Origin: Pseudomonas sp. HR96 | GTDB taxonomy: Bacteria > Pseudomonadota > Gammaproteobacteria > Pseudomonadales > Pseudomonadaceae | Assembly: GCF_034059295.1 (NCBI RefSeq) | Contig: NZ_CP139141.1 | Coordinates: 3,579,001 to 3,643,000 of the forward strand | DNA length: 64,000 nt | Direction: 5' to 3' | Part shown: piece by piece, positions 54,427 through 62,981 of the stretch | How positions within the stretch are numbered: position 1 is the stretch's first letter | Layout of the letters: each line of letters opens with the position of its first letter | Program-made: the position numbers and the translations under genes | The notes under the pieces: model-generated | What the model was told of the DNA's origin: nothing | Seen by the model: the letters and a program-made list of their open reading frames with translations, nothing else | Databases searched by the model: none

Positions 54427-56444
54427 GGATCCAAGCTGATGGTGAAATGGCCGTCCTCGGTGAGGTCGCCCTCGACCCGCTCGTTGATGATATCGACCAC
54501 CGGGCCCGGCGCGATGCCGGGCAGGTTGAGGGTCTCCACCAGCGCCTCGTTGCCGAAGTTCAGCGCGGTGATCTGCGTGCCTTTGCCGGCAGGAAGCTCG
54601 TGCACCATGATCAGCAGCGCCGGGTGTTCGACGTCGGGAATCAGGATCTGCCGGCTGGCGGCGATGTCGTAGGCGCGGCGCACGGCAAGGATCTTCTTCA
54701 GCTGGCTGGCGAAGGAGTCGCTGCGTTGCAGCTGGCTGACCAGGCTGCCGTATAGGCTCTTGGGCCTGGGCATGCCGCCGGCCGAGTGCTCGGCCTCGGG
54801 GTCGAGCTCGGCCAGGTCGTAGGCACCACGGTGAATCCAGCGGGTATCGCCGTCGCCCATCAGATGCGCGACCTGCTCGGCCGGCAGCGTCAGCGCCCCC
54901 ACCAGGTCCCAGCCGGACAAGGCGAACACCCCCGGCTGCATGGCGTTGTACATCACCAGCAGCAAGTGGATGTGCTGGATTTGCTTGATGTCGGCCTCGG
55001 TGATCGCCTCCAGGTCGCGAATGCCCAGGGCCGCCGTGATGATGCTGGCGGTGGTGCAGGAGACGCCGTTGGTGACGAACTTGAGGTTGTACGGGGCGTG
55101 CTCGCCGGCCAGGCGCTCGTACATCTCCTCGCGGATGTGCTCGCGCAGGATGTTGCCGGGGAAGGTCTGGCCCTTGTACAGGTACTGGTCGTGGGCGTGC
55201 AGGGTCCAGAAGTGCACCAGCTCCAGGGTCAGCTCGTCATGGTTCTGCAGGGCATGAATCAACGAAGCCGGGTCGATGCCAAAGGTGTGCACCTGGCGCA
55301 GCATCATGCGCAGGAACTCGGTGCGCCCGGTGAGCAAGGCGTGCTGGTAGGCCGGCCGGGTGATGAAGTCGTAGGACAGGTCGGCGCCGCCATGGGACAT
55401 CGAGGCGATGTCGTCGATGGTCAGGTTCAGTTCCTGGAAGCTGAAGCCGCCGGCCTTGCGGATCGCGCCGCCGAGCAGCTGATTGCCGACAACCGACAGC
55501 GGGTGGCTCTCCGACCACGCCGGGCCCTCGGCACGTCGTTCGACGCCGAGAAAGCCGTTGGCGTCCAGGCGCAGGATGCGCGCGCCCATGATGTCGATCG
55601 AATGCAGGGCGTCGCCGATGATCATCTGCTGGGCGTTGAAGGTCGGGTCGAGCCAGTTCAATGACGGCTGACCTTCCTTGAAGTAGTGCAGGTAGACCCA
55701 GCGGCGCAGCTTGCCGTCGACCCCTTCGATGACCGGGGTCACGCTCCAGTCGGTCTCCTTGACGCCGGGCTCGAAGAAGATCACCCGCTGCAGCTGGCCG
55801 ACGATGTAGTGCTTGTCCTTGAGCTGGTCGACCACCTCGGGCGGCAGGTTGCGCGCGTCGCGGCCTTCAGCGACCTCAGGCAACAGCGGCCAGTCCTCTT
55901 CCTTGATCTCGACCATGTGGAACAGCCCGGGGTAATCCTCGTAGCCGAGCTCGGCCAGGCGGAAGTCCGCGCCCTTGCCGGTGTGCGACGGAATCGCGTC
56001 GTCGATCACCACGGCGTTGTGCGCCGCAGCGATGCGCGACAGGTTGAGCATCTCGGTTTCGCTGCCCAGGTCCGGGTCGATATCGAAGCTCATGCGGTCG
56101 AAGTTACCGTCCACGCTGGGCGTGCGTTCACGCCCGCGCAGCCCACCGGACAACTTGAGCGGGCCGTTGTGGATGCCCTGGATGCCCACTTCCGACAGCG
56201 CGTGCCACAGCGTCTCATCCCCCAGTGCCTGCAACACCGACTCGCCGGGGCGAGTGACGATGGAGGCCGGATAGGCAGTGAACCACACCGAGGCAATCGC
56301 CGAAGCGTCCCGTGGGCGCGACTGCGCATAGGGCCGCTGCCACAAGCGCGCCTGCCCGGCATAGAGCTTGGCGCGCTGCTTGGCAGCGTTGAGCATCGAC
56401 TGGTCGACCAGCCATTGAATGTATTCCTTGTCCGGTTTCGCCAT
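54378..56444 (-). CDS. GH13 alpha-amylase family protein, trehalose-synthase-like
   Basis: 688 residues of the GH13 superfamily, with degenerate catalytic surroundings: [47 protein letters not shown] (nucleophile-type Asp) and [18 protein letters not shown] (HD motif). The domain order resembles trehalose synthase/maltose glucosyltransferase-type proteins. It carries no carbohydrate-binding or signal region, so it is cytoplasmic. ATG 56444 is chosen; TTG 56453 is the alternative. Exact activity is uncertain; trehalose or maltose isomerisation is a guess by kinship. Confidence 0.8.
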   Translation of the reverse strand: MAKPDKEYIQWLVDQSMLNAAKQRAKLYAGQARLWQRPYAQSRPRDASAIASVWFTAYPASIVTRPGESVLQALGDETLWHALSEVGIQGIHNGPLKLSGGLRGRERTPSVDGNFDRMSFDIDPDLGSETEMLNLSRIAAAHNAVVIDDAIPSHTGKGADFRLAELGYEDYPGLFHMVEIKEEDWPLLPEVAEGRDARNLPPEVVDQLKDKHYIVGQLQRVIFFEPGVKETDWSVTPVIEGVDGKLRRWVYLHYFKEGQPSLNWLDPTFNAQQMIIGDALHSIDIMGARILRLDANGFLGVERRAEGPAWSESHPLSVVGNQLLGGAIRKAGGFSFQELNLTIDDIASMSHGGADLSYDFITRPAYQHALLTGRTEFLRMMLRQVHTFGIDPASLIHALQNHDELTLELVHFWTLHAHDQYLYKGQTFPGNILREHIREEMYERLAGEHAPYNLKFVTNGVSCTTASIITAALGIRDLEAITEADIKQIQHIHLLLVMYNAMQPGVFALSGWDLVGALTLPAEQVAHLMGDGDTRWIHRGAYDLAELDPEAEHSAGGMPRPKSLYGSLVSQLQRSDSFASQLKKILAVRRAYDIAASRQILIPDVEHPALLIMVHELPAGKGTQITALNFGNEALVETLNLPGIAPGPVVDIINERVEGDLTEDGHFTISLDPYEGLCLRVVSASPPI

Positions 56445-56604
56445 GATCGTCAAACACCCCTTGGCTTATAGTCTGAGGTTAAGAGTGCGACGAGCGGCGT
56501 TCGTTGCATCGAAACCGAACCCCTCCCCGGCCAGACGCTGTCAAACGTGGGAGCGGGCATAGCCCGCGATTTTTCAGCGGCGCCGCCAACTCTAGAGGAC
56601 TTTC

Positions 56605-57057
56605 ATGAAAATCGGCCTGATCTCCGACACCCACGGCCTCCTGCGGCCCGAGGCACTCGACGCCCTGCGCGGCTGTGACCATCTGGTGCATGCCGGCGAC
56701 ATTGGCAAGCCGCACATCCTCGAGGCCCTGCGCGAGCTGGCGCCGCTGACCGTGGTGCGCGGCAACAACGACCCGCAGGAGCACTGGCCGGGCGTTGCCG
56801 TCGAGCAGCACCTCAGGCTTGGCGAGATGGGTCTGTACGTCACCCATGAGCTGGCCGACGTGCCCGAAATCCTGCCACCGGGCACCGACGTCGTCATCAC
56901 CGGCCATTCCCACAAACCGCTCGAACAACGGCGCCACGGCGTGCTCTTCGTCAACCCCGGCAGCGCCGGCCCGCGCCGCTTCAAGTTGCCGATCAGCGTG
57001 GCACTGCTGCACGTCGAGGGCCGCCAGCTGCGCGTGGAGTTCGTTCATCTGCTCTGA
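56605..57057 (+). CDS. YfcE/MJ0936-type metallophosphoesterase
   Basis: 150 residues with the calcineurin-like metal motifs: ISDTHG (Asp8, His10), HAGDIGKP (Asp32), VRGNNDP, THEL and ITGHSHKP, ending NPGSAGPRR. A small cytoplasmic phosphodiesterase with unknown natural substrate. ATG 56605 has AGAGGAC upstream. A single REP-like element lies at about 56548-56575 before it. Confidence 0.92.
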   Translation: MKIGLISDTHGLLRPEALDALRGCDHLVHAGDIGKPHILEALRELAPLTVVRGNNDPQEHWPGVAVEQHLRLGEMGLYVTHELADVPEILPPGTDVVITGHSHKPLEQRRHGVLFVNPGSAGPRRFKLPISVALLHVEGRQLRVEFVHLL

Positions 57058-57226
57058 GCAAGCTTCATGGAACCCTGCCGCCCCCGTGCGGACCAATCTA
57101 GAGACCCCCGGCCTGCCCCCTGCCACTTTGCCTGAACGCCACCGGCTGCCAGGCATAGCCCAGAGCCCCGACCCGTCAGCGTCCGCAGAGACGCACGATG
57201 CAACCGTCCTGATGGAGATCCCGCTC

Positions 57227-57859
57227 GTGTCGAAAAAACCCGAAGACCCGTCCACACTGATTCCCAATATCGCCCTGTCGCGCCGTTCGATGCTGCAAGC
57301 CATCGGTGTCGGCGGCACTGCCGCTGCCCTGGGCGGCGGAATGGCCAGCGCCGCCCTGGCGGCCAGCGCGGCCGAGGCGCCTGTCGAGGTCGAACCCGGC
57401 GCGCAATCGGTGCGCCTGAAGATCAACGGCAAGCCCATGACCCTGCAGGTCGACCCGCGCACCACCCTGCTCGATGCCCTGCGCGAGCGGGTGCAGCTGA
57501 CCGGCACCAAGAAAGGCTGCGACCATGGCCAGTGCGGCGCCTGCACCGTGCACGTCAATGGCCGACGGGTCAATTCCTGCCTGAGTTTCGCGTTGATGCA
57601 CGAAGGCGACGAGATCACCACCATCGAGGGCCTTGGCAACCCGGCCAACCTGCACCCGATGCAGGCCGCCTTCGTCGAGCATGACGCCTACCAATGCGGC
57701 TATTGCACCTCCGGGCAGATCATGTCCGCCGTGGCCCTGGCCAAGGAACCTTGCGGCGGCAGCGACGCCGAGGTCAAGGAGGCCATGAGCGGCAATATCT
57801 GCCGCTGCGGTGCCTACTCGAACATCCTTGCCGCCATCCAGCAGACCCGCAAAGCCTGA
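57227..57859 (+). CDS. paoA: Periplasmic aldehyde oxidoreductase, [2Fe-2S] subunit (PaoA type)
   Basis: 210 residues. A twin-arginine signal (SRRSMLQAIG, about residues 18-27) exports the folded complex. Two [2Fe-2S] clusters are formed by Cys98, Cys103, Cys106 and Cys118, and by Cys157, Cys160, Cys192 and Cys194. GTG 57227 is preferred because GGAG lies 9 nt upstream; ATG 57212 would hide that site in the gene. First of three genes in the order iron-sulfur, FAD, molybdenum subunit, as in E. coli paoABC, which oxidises aromatic and other aldehydes. Confidence 0.9.
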   Translation: MSKKPEDPSTLIPNIALSRRSMLQAIGVGGTAAALGGGMASAALAASAAEAPVEVEPGAQSVRLKINGKPMTLQVDPRTTLLDALRERVQLTGTKKGCDHGQCGACTVHVNGRRVNSCLSFALMHEGDEITTIEGLGNPANLHPMQAAFVEHDAYQCGYCTSGQIMSAVALAKEPCGGSDAEVKEAMSGNICRCGAYSNILAAIQQTRKA

Positions 57860-57881
57860 CGGCACGCCCTGGAGCCAGCTC

Positions 57882-58886
57882 ATGCAGACCTTTACCTTCA
57901 ACCGCGCCAGCAATGTCGAACAGGCCGCCCGTTTCGCCGCCGCCGCCAACACCGCCCAGCAGGGTGCCGACGTGCGCTTCATCGCCGGCGGCACCACCCT
58001 TACCGACCTGATGAAACTGGGGGTCGAAGCCCCGGCCCGCCTGGTGGACATCAATCACCTGCCGCTGGCCGACATTGGCCCTGCGGCCGACGGCGGCCTG
58101 AAAGTCGGCGCCCTGGTGCGCAACAGCGACATGGCCCACAACGCGCGCCTGGCGCAGGACTACCCAGTGCTGTCGCAGGCGCTGCTGTCCGGCGCCTCGG
58201 CGCAGTTGCGCAACATGGCCACCACGGGCGGCAACCTGCTGCAGCGCACCCGCTGCACCTACTTTCGCGACAATGTCAGTGCCTGCAACAAGCGCCAACC
58301 AGGTTCCGGCTGCGCGGCCCTGGAAGGTGTCCATCGCACCTTGGCGATTCTCGGCACCAGCGAGCACTGCATCGCCACCAATCCATCGGACATGAACGTC
58401 GCCCTCACCGCGCTGGACGCCACTGTGCACATCCATGGCAAGAACGGGGCGCGGGCAGTACCGATCACCCAGTTCTACCTGCTGCCGGGCGACACCCCGG
58501 ACAAAGAGAACGTGCTGCAGCCCGGTGACCTGATCACCCACATCACCCTGCCGCCACCACTGCCCGGCAGTCGTTCGGCCTACCTCAAGCTGCGCGATCG
58601 CGCTTCCTATGAATTCGCCCTGGCTTCGGCCGCCGTGGTGTTGCAGATCGACAATGGCCAGATCCGAGCCGCACGTGTGGCGCTCGGAGGCGTCGGCACC
58701 AAGCCCTGGCGCTCGGTGGAGGCCGAACAGGTGCTGACCGGCGCGCCGGCCACCCCGGCCACCTGGAAAGCCGCGGCGCAAGCGGCGCTGCAACACGCCC
58801 AGCCGCATCCCGAGAACGCCTTCAAGGTCGAACTGGCCAAGCGTTGCCTGACCCACGCGTTGACCTCGGTCGCGCAACTCGCCTGA
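57882..58886 (+). CDS. paoB: Aldehyde oxidoreductase, FAD subunit (PaoB type)
   Basis: 334 residues with a PCMH-type FAD fold: FIAGGTTLTDLMKLGVEAPARLVDINHL and ATTGGNLLQRTRCTYFRD. An inserted Cys-rich segment (Cys125, Cys135, CNKRQPGSGC with Cys144, and a Cys near 164) matches the extra [4Fe-4S] cluster known for PaoB. ATG 57882 has GGAG ahead and is 22 nt after paoA. It passes electrons from the molybdenum site outward. Confidence 0.92.
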   Translation: MQTFTFNRASNVEQAARFAAAANTAQQGADVRFIAGGTTLTDLMKLGVEAPARLVDINHLPLADIGPAADGGLKVGALVRNSDMAHNARLAQDYPVLSQALLSGASAQLRNMATTGGNLLQRTRCTYFRDNVSACNKRQPGSGCAALEGVHRTLAILGTSEHCIATNPSDMNVALTALDATVHIHGKNGARAVPITQFYLLPGDTPDKENVLQPGDLITHITLPPPLPGSRSAYLKLRDRASYEFALASAAVVLQIDNGQIRAARVALGGVGTKPWRSVEAEQVLTGAPATPATWKAAAQAALQHAQPHPENAFKVELAKRCLTHALTSVAQLA

Positions 58887-58907
58887 TCACTGCCGGGAGC
58901 ATCCACC

Positions 58908-61136
58908 ATGGCGCAATCCACAGCAGCCCAGTCCAAGCCGACCCCCGACAATGTCATCGGTTTCGGTTACCCGCGCATCGACGGCCCGAAAAAGGTCAGC
59001 GGCGCGGCGCTCTACACCTCCGATCACAACTTTCCCAACCTGGCCTATGCGGTACCGGTCACTGCGACCATTGCCACAGGGCACATCACTGCGCTGGACG
59101 CCAGCCAGGCCGAGCGCATTCCCGGTGTGGTCGCCGTGTACCATGCGGGCAACTTCGACAAGCAGCTGTTCCGCAAGAGCGGCGGCGGCAAGACCGATGA
59201 AGGCCGCCCGCCCCTGAGCGATGATCGCATCACCTACTACGGCCAGTATGTCGCCGTGGTGGTGGCCAACACCTATGAACAGGCGCTGGCCGGCGCCGCT
59301 GCAGTGAAGGTCAGTTACGCCGCCGACAAGCCCAACGTCGACCTGCTGCTCAGCGCCGAGGAGCCGCAGAAAGTCGACACCGAGCGCGGAGACGTCGACA
59401 AGGCGTTCGCCGCCGCGCGGGTCAAGGTCGACCAGACCTACACCACCCCGCCCCACGCGCATAATCCGATCGAGCTGCACGCCACGGTGGCGCTGTGGAA
59501 CGGCCGTGAGTTCACCCTCTACGAGACCTCGCAGGCGATCATGAACCATCGGCTGGTCAGCGCGCAGATGCTTGGCGTGGCCCCGGAGCAGGTGCGGGTC
59601 ATCACCGAGTTTCTCGGTTCCGGCTTTGGCGGCAAGCTGTGGCCCTGGACCCACTCGCTGCTGGCCGCCGCCAGCGCCCGCGAGCTCAACCGCCCGGTCA
59701 AGCTGGTGGTCGACCGGCAGATGATGTTCCAGACCGTCGGCCACCGCACCAACACCCAGCAGCGTATCCGCCTGGGCAGCGACGCTGGCGGCAAGCTCAG
59801 CTGCGTGCAACAGGATTACCTGTTCCACAACGCGCGGCTGGACACCTACAAGGAAAACTGCGGCGAGGCCACGGGCTTTCTCTACAGCACACCGAACCTG
59901 CGCGCGGCCTGGTCCTTCGCCCGCCGCGACATTGCCCCGCCGACTTCAATGCGCGGGCCCGGTGCGGTGCCGGGGCTGTATGCGCTGGAATCGGCGATGA
60001 ACGAACTGGCGGTCAGCCTGGACATGGACCCGCTGCAACTGCGCCTGGTCAATCAGCCGGATCACGACGAAAGCACCAACCAGCCGTTTTCTTCACGGCA
60101 CCTGACCGAGTGCCTGAATGCCGGCGCTGCGCGCTTTGGCTGGGCGCGCCGCGACAAGCGTCCTGGCTCGATGCGCAACGAAGCCGGCGATATCGTCGGC
60201 TGGGGGATGGCCTGTTGTTCATGGCAGGCCAAGGCGCTGCCTGCCGAAGCCGCGGTGCAGCTGACCAATGACGGCCGTGCGCGCGTGTCCTCCGGGACCC
60301 AGGACATCGGCACCGGCACCTACACGGTGGTGGCGCAGATGGTTGCGCAGCTGACCGGCCTGCCGCTGGAGCGGATCGATGTGGTGCTTGGCGACAGCAA
60401 CCTGCCGCCGGGGCCGATGTCCGGCGGCTCGATGGCCACCGGCTCCTTGGTGCCTGCGGTACAGCAAGCCACCCGGGCGGCCATGGATCAGGCCGTGCAG
60501 GCCGCCGCCCAGCATCACCCAGCGTTCGCCGGCAAGCAGGCCGATGACCTGCAATTCACGGCCATGCGCATCCACCTCAAAGACTCACCGGCCGACAGCG
60601 GCGTGGCGGTTGGCGACCTGCTGCAAGCGGCGCGGATCAATCACGTCAGCGGCCAGGGCAAGGCCGAGGGCAGCGCCGAGGCGGCGAAAAAGGTCTCGCT
60701 GCATTCCTACGGCGCGCATTTCGTCGAGGTGGTGTGGCAGCCGGAAATGGCCCGCCTGCGGGTCAACCGCGTGGTCACCGTGATCGATGCCGGCAAGGTC
60801 ATCAACGCCCGCACCGGGCGCAACCAGATCGAGGGCGCGATCATCATGGGCGTCGGCATGGCGCTGTTCGAGGCCATCGAGTACGACAGCCGCAGCGGCG
60901 CGCCGGTCAACAGCAACCTGGCCGACTACATCGTCACCACCCACGCCGATGCACCCAGCGTGGACATCACCTTCCTCGATTATCCGGACATGGCGCTGAA
61001 CCCGCTGGGTGCGCGGGGGATCGGCGAAATCGGCCTGGCCGGGGTAGCTGCGGCGATCACCGATGCGGTACGGCATGCCACAGGGGTGACGATTCGCAAG
61101 CTGCCGGTCAGGATCGAGGATTTGCTGGAGGCTTGA
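58908..61136 (+). CDS. paoC: Aldehyde oxidoreductase, molybdenum cofactor subunit (PaoC type)
   Basis: 742 residues of the xanthine oxidase large-subunit family. The Moco-binding loops include GSGFGGKLWPW, MRGPGAVPGLYALESAMNELA and SSGTQDIGTGTYTV. The catalytic Glu lies in GARGIGEIGLAG close to the C-terminus. It hydroxylates aldehydes to acids. RBS GGGAG is upstream of ATG 58908. It is the last gene of the operon. A PaoD-like cofactor-insertion chaperone is not found after it, where a repeat array begins instead. Confidence 0.93.
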   Translation: MAQSTAAQSKPTPDNVIGFGYPRIDGPKKVSGAALYTSDHNFPNLAYAVPVTATIATGHITALDASQAERIPGVVAVYHAGNFDKQLFRKSGGGKTDEGRPPLSDDRITYYGQYVAVVVANTYEQALAGAAAVKVSYAADKPNVDLLLSAEEPQKVDTERGDVDKAFAAARVKVDQTYTTPPHAHNPIELHATVALWNGREFTLYETSQAIMNHRLVSAQMLGVAPEQVRVITEFLGSGFGGKLWPWTHSLLAAASARELNRPVKLVVDRQMMFQTVGHRTNTQQRIRLGSDAGGKLSCVQQDYLFHNARLDTYKENCGEATGFLYSTPNLRAAWSFARRDIAPPTSMRGPGAVPGLYALESAMNELAVSLDMDPLQLRLVNQPDHDESTNQPFSSRHLTECLNAGAARFGWARRDKRPGSMRNEAGDIVGWGMACCSWQAKALPAEAAVQLTNDGRARVSSGTQDIGTGTYTVVAQMVAQLTGLPLERIDVVLGDSNLPPGPMSGGSMATGSLVPAVQQATRAAMDQAVQAAAQHHPAFAGKQADDLQFTAMRIHLKDSPADSGVAVGDLLQAARINHVSGQGKAEGSAEAAKKVSLHSYGAHFVEVVWQPEMARLRVNRVVTVIDAGKVINARTGRNQIEGAIIMGVGMALFEAIEYDSRSGAPVNSNLADYIVTTHADAPSVDITFLDYPDMALNPLGARGIGEIGLAGVAAAITDAVRHATGVTIRKLPVRIEDLLEA

Positions 61137-61178
61137 AGGAGCGGTATTGGACATCGCGCGGGGCGCGAGCAAGATCAA

Positions 61179-61853
61179 ACCGGCCTGGCGGCCTCTCGGG
61201 GGCTCTGCCTCCTCCCACATGAGCCGCGCCTGGCTTGGCAACGACTGACCGTGCAAGATCGTGGGAGGGGGCGAAGACCCCGATCTTCTGATCTAGGCCA
61301 AACCGCCCTGGCGGCCTCTCGGGGGCTCTGCCCCGTCCCACATGAGCCGCGCCTGGCTTGGCAACGACTGACCGTGCGCGATTGTGGGAGGGGGCGAAGA
61401 CCCCGATCTTTTGATCTAGGCCAAACCGCCTTGCGGCCTCTCGGGGGCTCTGCCCCCTCCCACATGAGCCGCGCCTGGCTTGGCAACGAGTGACCGTGCT
61501 AGATCGTGGGAGGGGGCGAAGACTCCGATCTTTTGATCTAGGCCAAACCGCCCTTGCGGCCTCTCGGGGGCTCTGCCCCTCCCACATGAGCCGCGCCTGG
61601 CTTGGCAACGACTGACTGTGCAAGATCGTGGGAGGGGGCGAAGACCCCGATCTGTTGATCTAGGCCAAACTGGACTGCCGCAAATCCAATGTGGGAGGGG
61701 GCGCAGACCCCGATCTTTTGATCTAGGCCAAACCGGCCTTGCGGCCTCTCGGGGGCTCTGCCCCCTCCCACATGAGGCGCGCCTGGCTTGGCAACGACTG
61801 ACCGTGCAAGATCGTGGGAGGGGGCGCAGACCCCGAGAGGCCGCCAGGCCGGT
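61179..61853. repeat. Five-unit REP array flanked by 23-bp inverted repeats
   Basis: A unit of about 122-123 nt recurs at 61191, 61314, 61436, 61559 and, after one shortened copy, 61744 (positions of GCCTCTCGGG). Each holds GGCCTCTCGGGGGCTCTGCC, CTCCCACATGAGCCGCGCC, TGGCTTGGCAACGACTGACC and GATCGTGGGAGGGGGCGAAG. The whole block starts with a 23-bp sequence (61179-61201) that returns as its exact reverse complement at its end (61831-61853). It fills the 729-nt gap between paoC and the lipoprotein gene. No coding capacity is supported. Confidence 0.88.
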
Positions 61854-61865
61854 CTTGAGATTCAA

Positions 61866-62273
61866 TCACCCATCAATGCAATTAAAGTCCGAAGTCGAGG
61901 CCACGGTCTTGCCCTGCTGGTTCACCAGTTTCGCCGAGAAGTCTTCGCCCAGGCTGCTCTCCACCAGGCGGTAGTGATGCCCGGCCTTGAAGCCGCTGTA
62001 CTTGATGTCGGCAGTGCAGGTTTCAGCGGCGTTCGGGCCGCCGTCGTCATAGGCGGTCACGGCCAGGTCATGGCCGCCCGGCTTGACTTCGAAATAGCGA
62101 CCGTCCTCGACCTTCTTGCCATCCACCGCCTCGGCCAGCACCACGCTCTGAACATCGTCACGCAGGCCGATCCAGGCCTCGCTGGGGTCCGCCTTGGGCA
62201 CGGGACCGGCACAGGCGGACAACAGGCAGACAGCGCCGAGCAGGGGCAGCAGCAGGAATGATCTGGATTGCAT
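61866..62273 (-). CDS. Lipoprotein, tandem paralogue 1
   Basis: 135 residues with a lipoprotein signal (LLLPLLGAVCLLSAC, lipidated Cys21). The mature part is a compact beta-rich domain: PKADPSEAWIGLRDD, VLAEAVDGKKVEDGRYFEVKPGGHDLAVTAYDDGG, KYSGFKAGHHYRLVE, and two Cys that may form a disulfide (TCTADI and FNCIDG). It is a close paralogue of the gene at 62346, 72 nt upstream on the same strand. Function unknown; the envelope location is predicted. Confidence 0.85.
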   Translation of the reverse strand: MQSRSFLLLPLLGAVCLLSACAGPVPKADPSEAWIGLRDDVQSVVLAEAVDGKKVEDGRYFEVKPGGHDLAVTAYDDGGPNAAETCTADIKYSGFKAGHHYRLVESSLGEDFSAKLVNQQGKTVASTSDFNCIDG

Positions 62274-62345
62274 GGGGGCAGTACCTCATCAAGGGTGCAG
62301 TAACCGTCGGCACACGCCGTCCGGATTCGTCGAAAGAAACAGTCA

Positions 62346-62753
62346 TCAGCCCGGCATGCAGTCCATCGGACCGGCATGGGCCAGGACCCTGCCCTGGCCG
62401 TCCTGCAAGGTCGCGCTGAGGCTGTTGCCCAGGTTGCTCTCGACCACGCGGTAGTGCTGGCCGGCCTTGAAGCCTTGATAGCTGATATCGGCCTGGCAGG
62501 TCTGGGTGTCGTCGTTGGTGCGCTCGTCGTAGACCATCACCTCAAGGTCATGCCGGCCCGGCTTGACCTCGAAGAAGCGCCCATCGTTGATGTTCTTGCC
62601 ATCGACGCGCTCGGCCAGCACCACATCCTGATTGTCGTCGCGCAGGCCGATCCAGGCCTCGCTCGGATCAGCCTTGGGCATGGGCCCGGCGCAGGCCGAC
62701 AGCAGACAGACACCCGCCAGCAGCGGGGCCAGAAGAAGGGTTGTGGATTTCAT
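62346..62753 (-). CDS. Lipoprotein, tandem paralogue 2
   Basis: 135 residues with signal LLAPLLAGVCLLSAC. The same domain as its neighbour: PKADPSEAWIGLRDD, VLAERVDGKNINDGRFFEVKPGRHDLEVMVYDE, YQGFKAGQHYRVVESNLG, and the Cys pair TCQADI / DCMPG. ATG 62753 has GAGGTGAG upstream. The pair clearly arose by duplication. Divergent from the RND pump gene (228 nt apart). Function unknown. Confidence 0.85.
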   Translation of the reverse strand: MKSTTLLLAPLLAGVCLLSACAGPMPKADPSEAWIGLRDDNQDVVLAERVDGKNINDGRFFEVKPGRHDLEVMVYDERTNDDTQTCQADISYQGFKAGQHYRVVESNLGNSLSATLQDGQGRVLAHAGPMDCMPG

Positions 62754-62981
62754 GACGCTCACCTCGAACAATTGAATGGCCTGCGCAGGGAGCCCTCCCC
62801 CGAGGCATGCAACAAGGTTGCGCCGCCACCTCCACGCGTACCAATGAAGCCACATGAAGGAAAGGTAACCTTCGCGCTAAAACTTCTTTCACCTGGCCGA
62901 AAGGCCCGTGTTAGGCGCGTTTGGCAAGACTGCCCAGCATCCGCAACTCCTGTCCGTACACCCCCTACTGGAGAACACTGC

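Noticed and set aside
57058..57226. ModE box upstream of paoABC
   Set aside because: I searched this gap for a CG-x-TATAT palindrome like that at 28803 and found none.
61179..61853. CRISPR array
   Set aside because: Units repeat over their whole 122-nt length, with no short repeat/variable spacer pattern and no cas genes; the internal palindromes are of REP type.
61108..61865. Overlapping minus-strand ORFs rich in RCQARRGSCGRGQSPREAAR
   Set aside because: They are translations of the repeat array; the peptide repeats only mirror the DNA units.
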